Shown in pieces: positions 1-6,140 of a DNA stretch of 7,894 bases (position 1 is the first letter of the stretch; every line of letters begins with the position of its first letter). The stretch spans positions 1 through 7,894 of the forward strand of contig JADGQP010000130.1 of NCBI GenBank assembly GCA_017881705.1, read 5' to 3'. This DNA is from Christensenellaceae bacterium. Lineage in GTDB: Bacteria; Bacillota; Clostridia; Christensenellales; Aristaeellaceae. The notes below the pieces were generated by a model, which saw only the letters and a program-made list of their open reading frames with translations, did no database searches and had not been told where the DNA came from. Made by a program: the position numbers and the translations under genes.

Positions 1-323
1 AGTATAAAAACGAGGTTCTTCCCAAGGCGCGCAGCGATGCGTACGAAACGGTGAAAAAGGCCGAAGCTTATAAAGCCTCGACCGTCGCCCAGGCCGAAAG
101 CGATACGGCCGTGTTTTCAGCAGTCTATCAGGAATATCTGGCAGCTCCGTCCATCACGCGCCGCCGGCTTCTGATCGAAACCCTTCAGGACGTGCTGGGC
201 AACAGCGGGCGTGTCGTTATTTCAGACACGAACAGCGATGTGGTGAAGATGCTGGATTTAAGCGGTGCGCTGGCCGATGCGGAAACCTCCGCCGCAGTGC
301 TGGAAGGAGGCGACGCGAAGTGA
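1..323 (+). CDS. hflK: HflK, FtsH-associated SPFH/band-7 membrane protein (3' part only)
   Basis: This is the C-terminal 106 residues of a protein that begins upstream of the window; the reading frame is open from base 3. The piece carries the alanine- and glutamate-rich helix typical of HflK (VKKAEAYKASTVAQAES), followed by the conserved tail block APSITRRRLLIETLQDVLGN and then a 'VVISDT' strand. In known HflK proteins this region follows the SPFH domain, forms the coiled-coil wall of the HflKC cage and pairs with HflC around FtsH. The transmembrane segment and the SPFH core are outside the window. The GTG at 51 is an internal valine codon, not a start, because homology continues upstream of it. 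The stop overlaps the hflC start by 4 bases, which fits translational coupling. The identification rests on the conserved tail and the HflC neighbour. Other SPFH proteins are less likely. Confidence 0.88.
   Translation, partial: YKNEVLPKARSDAYETVKKAEAYKASTVAQAESDTAVFSAVYQEYLAAPSITRRRLLIETLQDVLGNSGRVVISDTNSDVVKMLDLSGALADAETSAAVLEGGDAK
304..310 (+). promoter_or_regulatory. Ribosome binding site of hflC
   Basis: AAGGAGG lies 9 bases before the GTG at 320, inside the end of hflK. It supports the non-ATG start that overlaps the hflK stop (GTGA). The first in-frame ATG (350) has no comparable site. Confidence 0.75.
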
Positions 324-1354
324 ACGGAAATGAACAAGTCTACCGTGATATGGGCAGCGCGTTCAGCGCGGGCGTAAAACGAAACCGCGGTAAATTGATT
401 GGGTTTGGCGTGCTGCTGATATTGCTGATCGTGATTATCAGCCAAAGCGTATTCGTGGTTGGCGAAGCGGAACAAAGCGTGGTAAGCCGTTTCGGAGTCA
501 TTAACCGCATGATTCTTAATAATGGGAACGATTTTCATGCCCGTTACGCCGATTTTCTTCAAAACGAGCTGACCACCGAAGGCAGCGTGGCCATCAGCGT
601 TGGCAGCGGCCTGTATTTCAAAGTGCCTTTCGTGGATAAGGTGGAAACCTTCTCCTCTCGGCTGTACACCTATATCAGCGACAGTGAAGTCGTCAACACT
701 GCCGAAAAGAAGCAGTATTATGTACAGACCTTCGCGCAATGGTATATTGCCGACCCTGCGCTGTTCAGCCTGAAACTTGGCAACATGACCAGCGCCGAAA
801 ACCAGCTGGACAATCTGATCCACCCTGTGATTGTGCAGGCCATCAACCGTATGAGCGCCGAGGATTTCGTAAGCAATAAGGACGCGCTCAACGCCGCATT
901 GGCCAAGGGGCTGCAAACTGTGAACGAGGATATGGCGCCCCGCGGTATCGAGGTGAAGGATATCCAGGTGCATCGCACAATCCTGCCTACAGCGAACCTT
1001 CAAAGCACCTATGCCCGTATGCAGGCGGATCGCGCAAAGGTAGCCCAACAACTGCGCAGCGAAGGCGACGAGGAATACCGCAAAGCGGTTTCCACCACCG
1101 ACCTGGAAGCCGCGCAAATCCAGGCAAACGCAATCAGCGAAGCCGGCGCGGTACACGCCGAGGCGGAGTCGACCGCGATGGCAATCTACGCCAAGGCGTA
1201 CGGAGTAGACGAGGAGTTTTACAGCTACTGGCGCTCTCTGCAGGCACTTCGGGATTCTCTGGGCGATAAAACAACCCTGGTGCTCGACCAAAACAGCCCG
1301 TTGCTCAGCGGACTTCTGCGCTATGTAACGGATGTGGGAACCACGCAGCCATAA
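320..1354 (+). CDS. hflC: HflC, FtsH-associated SPFH/band-7 membrane protein
   Basis: HflC is the partner of HflK in the membrane complex that encloses and modulates the FtsH protease. The 344-residue product has a short basic N-terminal stretch (KRNRGK, about residues 20-25) and one hydrophobic segment at about 26-47 (GVLLILLIVII...FVV), consistent with a single-pass anchor. An SPFH/band-7 domain follows at about 48-235, starting with EAEQSVVSRFGVINR, with GLYFKVPFVDKVE near 97-109 and RGIEVKDIQVHRTILP at 208-223. A charged, alanine-rich helix follows (about 232-290), ending in AKAYGVDEEFYSYWRSLQAL (291-310), a characteristic HflC tail block. Compared with E. coli HflC from memory, it has a longer N-terminus before the membrane segment and an extra stretch at about 63-96. 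The GTG start is chosen because of the AAGGAGG site and the 4-base overlap with hflK. Family assignment is firm; the FtsH partnership is inferred from the family. Confidence 0.92.
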   Translation: MNGNEQVYRDMGSAFSAGVKRNRGKLIGFGVLLILLIVIISQSVFVVGEAEQSVVSRFGVINRMILNNGNDFHARYADFLQNELTTEGSVAISVGSGLYFKVPFVDKVETFSSRLYTYISDSEVVNTAEKKQYYVQTFAQWYIADPALFSLKLGNMTSAENQLDNLIHPVIVQAINRMSAEDFVSNKDALNAALAKGLQTVNEDMAPRGIEVKDIQVHRTILPTANLQSTYARMQADRAKVAQQLRSEGDEEYRKAVSTTDLEAAQIQANAISEAGAVHAEAESTAMAIYAKAYGVDEEFYSYWRSLQALRDSLGDKTTLVLDQNSPLLSGLLRYVTDVGTTQP

Positions 1355-1395
1355 GCCGTAATCCCCCATGCGCCCAACCGTTTTATTAAAGCTCT

Positions 1396-1425
1396 GCCCG
1401 CCGTCCGCTGATGTGAACGGCGGGC
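1396..1425 (+). terminator. Probable intrinsic terminator of hflKC
   Basis: A perfect 9-bp GC-rich stem (GCCCGCCGT, 1396-1404, with ACGGCGGGC, 1417-1425) encloses a 12-base loop, 41 bases after the hflC stop. The sequence after it is T-rich (GTTTGCGTCTGTTTCC), with a run of six Ts at 1444-1449, but no uninterrupted T-run directly follows the stem, so termination may be incomplete. It separates hflKC from the ctsR operon promoter. Confidence 0.65.
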
Positions 1426-1497
1426 GTTTGCGTCTGTTTCCTGTTTTTTCGTCGCGTTTTGTTACTCGTATTTCTCGTAAAACTTTCCCCCTCGCCA

Positions 1498-1526
1498 TTG
1501 CTTTTTACGATGACTGGTGCTAAAAT
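1498..1526 (+). promoter_or_regulatory. Sigma-A-type promoter of the ctsR operon
   Basis: An extended -10 element, TGC-TAAAAT (1518-1526), sits 17 bases after a weak -35 element, TTGCTT (1498-1503). The expected transcription start is near 1532-1534, at the first base of the CtsR operator. The -35 matches the consensus only in its TTG, so the extended -10 probably compensates. No CIRCE (HrcA) repeat is visible in the intergenic region. Confidence 0.6.
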
Positions 1527-1531
1527 GGAAT

Positions 1532-1548
1532 GGTCAAAGATGGTCAAT
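1532..1548 (+). promoter_or_regulatory. CtsR operator (heptad direct repeat)
   Basis: GGTCAAA (1532-1538), the spacer GAT, then GGTCAAT (1542-1548) form a direct heptad repeat with a 10-base period. This matches the known CtsR box (RGTCAAA-NNN-RGTCAAA), with one mismatch in the last base of the second half. It directly follows the -10 element and covers the predicted transcription start, so a bound CtsR dimer should block initiation or promoter escape. This implies autoregulation of ctsR-mcsA-mcsB-clpC. I saw no second copy elsewhere in the window. Confidence 0.88.
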
Positions 1549-1561
1549 ATCTTTGGCTAAG

Positions 1562-1567
1562 AGGAGG
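1562..1567 (+). promoter_or_regulatory. Ribosome binding site of ctsR
   Basis: AGGAGG lies 6 bases before the ATG at 1574. It decides the start: the longer open frame from 1517 would begin inside the promoter and run through the CtsR operator, and so is not translated. Confidence 0.8.
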
Positions 1568-1573
1568 GTTCCT

Positions 1574-2053
1574 ATGCGGCTTAGCGACGCGATCGAGCAG
1601 TTTATTAAAACCATGCTGACGCAGGACGAGCAGGAAGTGGAACTGAAGCGCAACGAGCTTGCGCAGTATTTTAACTGCGCGCCGTCGCAGATCAACTACG
1701 TGCTTGCCACGCGCTTTACGCCGGATCACGGCTATATTATCGAGAGCCGCCGCGGGGGCGGCGGGTACATCCGTATTTTCCAAATGAAGCAGGATACCAG
1801 CGAACAGTTGATTTACCTTTTGCACGAGCGGGTAGGCGTATCGATTTCCTCTTTGGAATCGGAACACCTGATTACCCAGTTGGCGGAACGAGGCATTATC
1901 ACGCGGGATGAGTCGGCTTTGATGAAAGCGGCTATTTGCGAAACCTGTTATACCCTACCCGTTCCTTCCGAACTTAAGGACGCGCTGCGCGCCAGAATCC
2001 TCAAGTCCATGTTGTTAGTGATTGCCCGAAAGAGCAAATTACCCCAGGCCTGA
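1574..2053 (+). CDS. ctsR: CtsR, transcriptional repressor of class III heat-shock (clp) genes
   Basis: CtsR is a dimeric winged-helix repressor that binds heptad repeats in clp promoters and releases them on heat or protein stress. The 159-residue product has the family's N-terminal DNA-binding domain. It contains RLSDAIEQFIK (2-12), a helix-turn-helix region around RNELAQYFNCAPSQINYVL (26-44), and the glycine-rich wing ESRRGGGGYIRI (57-68), whose tip inserts into DNA and acts as the heat-sensing element in studied homologues. The C-terminal four-helix dimerisation domain follows, ending in ALRARILKSML (137-147). Length is close to the usual 150-155. It is the first gene of its operon, just downstream of its own operator, and the mcsA start lies 14 bases after its stop. 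An unusual CxxC pair (C122, C125) occurs in the C-terminal domain. Assignment is secure; repressor function is family knowledge supported by the operator. Confidence 0.96.
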   Translation: MRLSDAIEQFIKTMLTQDEQEVELKRNELAQYFNCAPSQINYVLATRFTPDHGYIIESRRGGGGYIRIFQMKQDTSEQLIYLLHERVGVSISSLESEHLITQLAERGIITRDESALMKAAICETCYTLPVPSELKDALRARILKSMLLVIARKSKLPQA

Positions 2054-2067
2054 AAGGGGGCATACCC

Positions 2068-2574
2068 ATGCTTTGTGAAGAATGTAATCAGAACCCGGCA
2101 ACCGTCGTCATCACCGTTTTAAGCGGCGAAGGCACCACCACACGACACCTTTGTAAGGAATGTATGGATAAAGTAGAATCCAGCATTGCAAAAGGCGATA
2201 TATCCAGCTTTCTTTCGTCGCTGTCGAGCATTTTATCCAAGGAGCCCAAGAAGACCCAAACGCTGAAATGCGATGCGTGCGGACTGACGTACGAGGAATT
2301 TCTCAATACCGGAAAACTCGGCTGCACCCAATGCTACAAAGCCTTTTCCGAGCAACTCAAGCCGTTGTTGCTGCGCGTGCACGGCCGTAACCAGCACGCG
2401 GGCCGTGTGCCCGCTAACCGCAGGGAAGAACGAGCGTTTGAACAATGTATGGCGGTTTTAAAAACCCGCATGGACCAGGCCATATCCGACGAGAAATTCG
2501 AGGTGGCAGCCTCCATTCGGGATGAGATCCGCGCACTGACCGAGAAACAAAACGCGGAGGTGCATCCACAATGA
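2068..2574 (+). CDS. mcsA: McsA, zinc-binding activator of the McsB arginine kinase
   Basis: McsA binds and activates McsB and contributes to CtsR inactivation and metal or thiol stress responses in studied Bacillota. The 168-residue product shows two tetracysteine sites: C3/C6 with C29/C32, and C68/C71 with C86/C89. All eight cysteines are in CxxC pairs, as expected for treble-clef-like zinc sites. The segment LLLRVHGRNQHAGRVP (100-115) matches the conserved McsA linker. A UVR motif (about 121-160, with MDQAISDEKFEVAASIRDEI at 135-154) follows; it resembles the UvrB/UvrC interaction motif and the ClpC middle-domain motif. The ATG at 2068 has AAAGGGGG 7 bases upstream, and the gene ends in a 4-base overlap (ATGA) with mcsB, which suggests coupled synthesis of the two partners. 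Nothing appears truncated. Confidence 0.94.
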   Translation: MLCEECNQNPATVVITVLSGEGTTTRHLCKECMDKVESSIAKGDISSFLSSLSSILSKEPKKTQTLKCDACGLTYEEFLNTGKLGCTQCYKAFSEQLKPLLLRVHGRNQHAGRVPANRREERAFEQCMAVLKTRMDQAISDEKFEVAASIRDEIRALTEKQNAEVHPQ

Positions 2575-3578
2575 CCCTGAATAGCGACCAGATCGTTGTT
2601 TCCAGCCGCGTGCGGCTTGCGCGAAACTACTACGACCTGCCTTTTTCCAACGTAAACCGTCCAGATAACGCCAGATTGTGCGTAGAACGCGCGCAAAAAG
2701 CGCTGTCGATAAGCGCGGATTCCGAGGGATTTTCGCTTTACAACCTTCGGGACATGAATAAGATGGATCAGCTTTCTCTGATGGAGCAGCACCTGATCAG
2801 CCGTGATCTGCTGACCCACAGCGAAGTCGGCGCGGCGTTGATCCGCAACGACCGGCGCGTGAGCGTTCTGGTCAACGAGGAAGATCATCTGCGTATACAG
2901 GCGATGCTTGATTGCCTGGCTCTGCCGGAGGCCGCTAAACTGGCTTTCGCCGCCGAGGAAAAGCTAGCCGAAGTGTGCGATTTCTCCTTTGATAATCAAC
3001 TTGGCTATCTTACCGCCTGCCCCACCAACGCCGGCACCGGTATGCGCGCGTCACTGATGCTCCATCTGCCGATGCTTACGCGCTGTAAGCAGATGGGCAA
3101 TGTAACGCAGTCCGTTGCCAAGCTCGGCCTCACCATTCGCGGCATTTACGGCGAAGGCAGCGAAGCATTGGGCGATCTGTACCAGGTGAGCAACCAGGTA
3201 ACCCTTGGGCGTACGGAAGAAGAACTGATCCAGGCCGTAACCGCCGTGGGTCGGCAGCTGATCGATATGGAAAGCATCCTGCGTCAGCGCGCGCTAAGCG
3301 AGGGGCTGGACCTTCCGGACGGTGTTTGGCGCAGTTTCGGCATCCTGAGCTATGCAAAGCAAATGAACGACGCCGAGTTTATGGCGCATTGGAGTAACCT
3401 GCGCCTGGGCGTCACCATGGGCATTGTTTCCGTACCCCTCAGCGTTGTAGACGACCTTTTAGCTCTTGCGCAGGACGCTCACGCAAGAAAATTCAAGCAT
3501 TCCAATTCGGATTTGGTTTCCACGGACCAGGCAAGGTGCGTGATTATCCAATCCAAACTATCCACCAGGGAGGTTTAA
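2571..3578 (+). CDS. mcsB: McsB, protein arginine kinase
   Basis: McsB phosphorylates arginine side chains of proteins using ATP; phospho-arginine marks substrates for ClpC-ClpP. The 335-residue product is related to phosphagen (creatine/arginine) kinases. Visible motifs are the phosphate-binding SSRVRLARN (11-19), NEEDHLRIQ (102-110) with the acidic catalytic residues, ACPTNAGTGMRAS (149-161) with the reactive cysteine C150 and R159, and RGIYGEGSEA (190-199). The active site therefore looks intact. The C-terminal region is unusual: where studied McsB proteins carry the phospho-arginine-binding RDxxRA motif, this protein reads STDQARC (317-323). It is also shorter than the roughly 350-363 residues I recall for Bacillus proteins. 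The start is the ATG overlapping the mcsA stop, with GGAGG 10 bases upstream. The enzyme assignment is secure; altered allosteric control is inference. Confidence 0.94.
   Translation: MTLNSDQIVVSSRVRLARNYYDLPFSNVNRPDNARLCVERAQKALSISADSEGFSLYNLRDMNKMDQLSLMEQHLISRDLLTHSEVGAALIRNDRRVSVLVNEEDHLRIQAMLDCLALPEAAKLAFAAEEKLAEVCDFSFDNQLGYLTACPTNAGTGMRASLMLHLPMLTRCKQMGNVTQSVAKLGLTIRGIYGEGSEALGDLYQVSNQVTLGRTEEELIQAVTAVGRQLIDMESILRQRALSEGLDLPDGVWRSFGILSYAKQMNDAEFMAHWSNLRLGVTMGIVSVPLSVVDDLLALAQDAHARKFKHSNSDLVSTDQARCVIIQSKLSTREV
3567..3574 (+). promoter_or_regulatory. Ribosome binding site of clpC within the mcsB end
   Basis: AGGGAGGT lies 5 bases before the ATG at 3580 and is built from the last sense codons of mcsB. 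With one base between mcsB stop and clpC start, translation of the two is probably coupled. Confidence 0.8.
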
Positions 3579-3579
3579 T

Positions 3580-6078
3580 ATGGCGATTTTCGGACGTTTT
3601 ACCCAACGCGCTCAACAGGCTGTGGCATACGCACAACAGGCTGCCGTGGCGCTTAAACAACACTATGTAGGCACCGAACATATTCTTCTGGGGCTGCTGA
3701 AGGAACCGGGCCCCATGTTGGCTAACCTGCTGCCTGAAAACGTGACTTACGATACCGTGCTGGAAAAGGTGCGCAATATGGTCGGCGAAGGTGATGCACC
3801 TGTAAGCGGCATGTTGGAGCTCACCCCGCGCAGCAAGAAAATACTGGAAGGCAGTATTGTTGAAAGCAAGCAGTTTAAACACGCGTTCGTCGGCACCGAG
3901 CATTTATGGCTGGCGCTCCTGCATGAAGGCGAGGGTGTAGCGGTAAGCCTGCTGCGCGAGCTGGACGTGGATACCGAAGAACTGGCAAACCGTCTTACCG
4001 AGGCTTTGCAAAACATTCAACCCGACGGTATGGAAGAACAGTCTGAAAATTCTATGGATATCAAGCGCGCGCCCGGCGGCAGCAACGAAACAGCGCTGGA
4101 CAAGTATTGCCGCGACCTAACCAAGGCCGCCCAAGACGGCGAATTGGATCCCGTAATCGGCCGTTCTAAAGAGATTGAACGTATTATTCAAATTTTGAGC
4201 CGCCGCACGAAAAACAACCCCGTGCTGATCGGCGAACCCGGCGTGGGCAAAAGTGCCGTGGCCGAAGGGCTTGCGCAGATGATCGCCGCGGGCATGGTAC
4301 CGGAAACGCTTACCGGAAAACGCCTGCTTTCGCTGGATTTGGGCAGTATGATCGCGGGCAGCAAATACCGCGGGGAGTTTGAGGAACGCCTGAAGGACAC
4401 GATTAAAGAAGTGCATAAACAGGGCAATGTGATCCTGTTTATCGATGAGTTCCATACGCTTGTGGGCGCGGGCAAGGCCGAAGGCAGCATGGATGCCGCC
4501 AATATCCTGAAACCCGCTTTGGCTCGCGGTGAGCTGCAGTGCATCGGCGCGACCACCATCGACGAATATCGCAAGAACATCGAAAAGGACGCCGCGCTGG
4601 AGCGTCGCTTTCAGCCGGTAAAGGTCGGAGAGCCCAGCGCAGAGGAAGCTCTGGCCATTCTGAAGGGCTTACGAGATCGTTACGAGGCGCACCACAAAGT
4701 GAAAATTACCGACGAAGCGCTGGACGCTGCCGTATCACTAAGCGACCGTTATATCAGCGACCGTTTCCTTCCGGACAAAGCGATTGACCTGATGGACGAG
4801 GCCGCCTCCCGCGTACGGCTTCGCAGTTTTACCGCTCCCCCGGACGTTAAGGAGCAGGAAGAGCGCCTGAAAGCCCTGAAAATGGAGAAGGATGAGGCGG
4901 TCGCGCACCAGGACTTTGAAAAAGCCGCCGGCCTGCGCGATGAGGAGCATAAGATTAAGAACCTGATTACCGAAAAACGCACCGCCTGGGAGCAAAAGAA
5001 AAACGCCACTCACGATTTGGTAACCGAGGAGGACATCGCGCAAATCGTGGCAAGCTGGACGGGCATCCCCGTAAAGAAAATGACCGAGGATGAAAGCCAG
5101 CGGCTGCTGCATATGGAGGATATCCTGCATAAACGCGTGATCGGGCAGGACGAGGCCATCGGCGCGGTCAGCCGTGCGCTGCGCCGTGCGCGCGCCGGTT
5201 TGCAGGATCCCAAGCGTCCCATCGGCTCGTTCATCTTTCTGGGCCCCACGGGCGTTGGAAAAACTGAACTGTGCCGCGCGCTTGGCGAAGCAATGTTCGA
5301 GGATGAAAATGCTGTGATCCGCATCGACATGAGCGAATACATGGAGAAATTCAGCGTTTCGCGCCTGGTCGGGTCCCCCCCGGGGTACGTTGGCTATGAA
5401 GAAGGCGGGCAGCTGACCCAAAAGGTTCGCCAGAAGCCTTACAGCGTAGTTCTGTTTGACGAAGTGGAAAAGGCGCACCCGGATGTGTTCAACATCCTGC
5501 TGCAAATTCTGGAGGACGGTCGGCTTACCGACAGCGACGGCCGCGTGGTCAACTTTAAAAACACCATCATCGTCATGACCAGCAACGCGGGCGCGAACAG
5601 CATCACCCATTCCCGCACACTGGGCTTCGGCGGAGCCGTGGAAGCCGTACGCGATTACGAATCCATGAAAGAACGCGTTATGGCGGATGTAAAGGATGTT
5701 TTCCGGCCTGAGTTTATCAACCGTGTGGACGATTTGATTGTTTTCCACGCGCTGGAACCGCAGGATATTCAGAAAATCGCCGGGCTGATGCTTGGCAACG
5801 TAACCAAACGCCTTGCCGAACGCGGCATCACCCTGAGCTATGACGCGGACGTGGTGGCGTATCTCGCTAAAGAAGGGTATGACGCCAATTATGGCGCGCG
5901 TCCGCTGCGCCGCACCATACAGCGCACCGTTGAGGACGCTTTAAGCGAGGAGATCATCGCGGGCCGTATAGCGCTTGGCGACGTCGTACGCCTTCACGTT
6001 ACGGACGGAAAGATCGTCTTTGCCCGGGAAGGCCTGATGAAACAGGAAAATACCCAACTGTCGGCGAATAAAGCCTAA
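3580..6078 (+). CDS. clpC: ClpC, AAA+ unfoldase subunit of the ClpCP protease
   Basis: ClpC is a hexameric ATPase that unfolds proteins, including those with phospho-arginine marks, and threads them into ClpP. The 832-residue product has the usual length and order. The double Clp N-domain repeat is at about 1-145, with YVGTEHILLGLL (29-40) echoed by FVGTEHLWLALL (103-114). NBD1 has Walker A GEPGVGKS (218-225), pore loop SKYRG (261-265), Walker B ILFIDE (285-290) and arginine-finger region ERRF (341-344). A short middle domain with a UVR-like motif lies around 425-460. NBD2 has Walker A GPTGVGKT (555-562), pore loop GYVG (602-605), Walker B VVLFDE (623-628), sensor 1 TSNAG (667-671), arginine-finger region FINRVDD (712-718) and sensor 2 GARP (772-775). 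LGF at 681-683 matches the ClpP-docking loop, so this should be a protease partner and not a ClpB-type disaggregase. All catalytic residues are present. It ends in tandem stops, TAA TAG. It is the last gene under the CtsR-controlled promoter that can be assigned with confidence. Confidence 0.97.
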   Translation: MAIFGRFTQRAQQAVAYAQQAAVALKQHYVGTEHILLGLLKEPGPMLANLLPENVTYDTVLEKVRNMVGEGDAPVSGMLELTPRSKKILEGSIVESKQFKHAFVGTEHLWLALLHEGEGVAVSLLRELDVDTEELANRLTEALQNIQPDGMEEQSENSMDIKRAPGGSNETALDKYCRDLTKAAQDGELDPVIGRSKEIERIIQILSRRTKNNPVLIGEPGVGKSAVAEGLAQMIAAGMVPETLTGKRLLSLDLGSMIAGSKYRGEFEERLKDTIKEVHKQGNVILFIDEFHTLVGAGKAEGSMDAANILKPALARGELQCIGATTIDEYRKNIEKDAALERRFQPVKVGEPSAEEALAILKGLRDRYEAHHKVKITDEALDAAVSLSDRYISDRFLPDKAIDLMDEAASRVRLRSFTAPPDVKEQEERLKALKMEKDEAVAHQDFEKAAGLRDEEHKIKNLITEKRTAWEQKKNATHDLVTEEDIAQIVASWTGIPVKKMTEDESQRLLHMEDILHKRVIGQDEAIGAVSRALRRARAGLQDPKRPIGSFIFLGPTGVGKTELCRALGEAMFEDENAVIRIDMSEYMEKFSVSRLVGSPPGYVGYEEGGQLTQKVRQKPYSVVLFDEVEKAHPDVFNILLQILEDGRLTDSDGRVVNFKNTIIVMTSNAGANSITHSRTLGFGGAVEAVRDYESMKERVMADVKDVFRPEFINRVDDLIVFHALEPQDIQKIAGLMLGNVTKRLAERGITLSYDADVVAYLAKEGYDANYGARPLRRTIQRTVEDALSEEIIAGRIALGDVVRLHVTDGKIVFAREGLMKQENTQLSANKA

Positions 6079-6088
6079 TAGAGTATTT

Positions 6089-6123
6089 CGTCTAAAGCCG
6101 CGCCACGAACGCGGCTTTAGACG
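6089..6123 (+). other. Perfect 14-bp inverted repeat between clpC and the helicase gene
   Basis: The arms CGTCTAAAGCCGCG (6089-6102) and CGCGGCTTTAGACG (6110-6123) pair perfectly around the 7-base loop CCACGAA. The stem starts 10 bases after the clpC stop and ends 5 bases before the AGGG-type ribosome binding site of the next gene. It is followed by CTTGCGGAGGG, with no T-run on either strand side, so a classical intrinsic terminator is not supported. It could be a 3' end stabiliser or processing site, a weak or factor-dependent terminator, or an operator or translational control element for the helicase gene. Confidence 0.8.
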
Positions 6124-6128
6124 CTTGC

Positions 6129-6134
6129 GGAGGG
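6129..6134 (+). promoter_or_regulatory. Ribosome binding site of the helicase gene
   Basis: GGAGGG lies 6 bases before the GTG at 6141 and supports this start. No in-frame ATG occurs before codon 10, and none of the internal ones has a similar site. The nearby inverted repeat ends only 5 bases upstream. Confidence 0.7.
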
Positions 6135-6140
6135 AACACT

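Noticed and set aside
51..323. A small independent 90-residue gene starting with GTG at 51
   Set aside because: The same frame is open back to the window edge and continues HflK homology upstream of 51, so this is the tail of a truncated-by-window hflK.
185..1498. A long open frame on the minus strand (437 codons) opposite hflK and hflC
   Set aside because: It lies antisense to two well-recognised genes, shows no recognisable domain, covers the terminator region and has no convincing ribosome binding site. It is a by-product of codon use on the other strand.
1517..1573. A longer form of CtsR starting upstream of 1574
   Set aside because: The extra codons would start inside the -10 region and run through the CtsR operator, upstream of the predicted transcription start. 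The ATG at 1574 has AGGAGG at proper spacing and gives the canonical N-terminus MRLSDAIEQF.
4738..5748. A 336-codon open frame on the minus strand inside clpC
   Set aside because: It is wholly within clpC, which has every expected AAA+ motif. The antisense translation is histidine- and alanine-rich and resembles no known family.
6079..6140. A separate promoter for the helicase gene in the clpC-helicase gap
   Set aside because: The gap is mostly taken up by the inverted repeat. The only -10-like stretch (near TAATAGAGTAT) has no matching -35 at normal spacing, so I could not support it.
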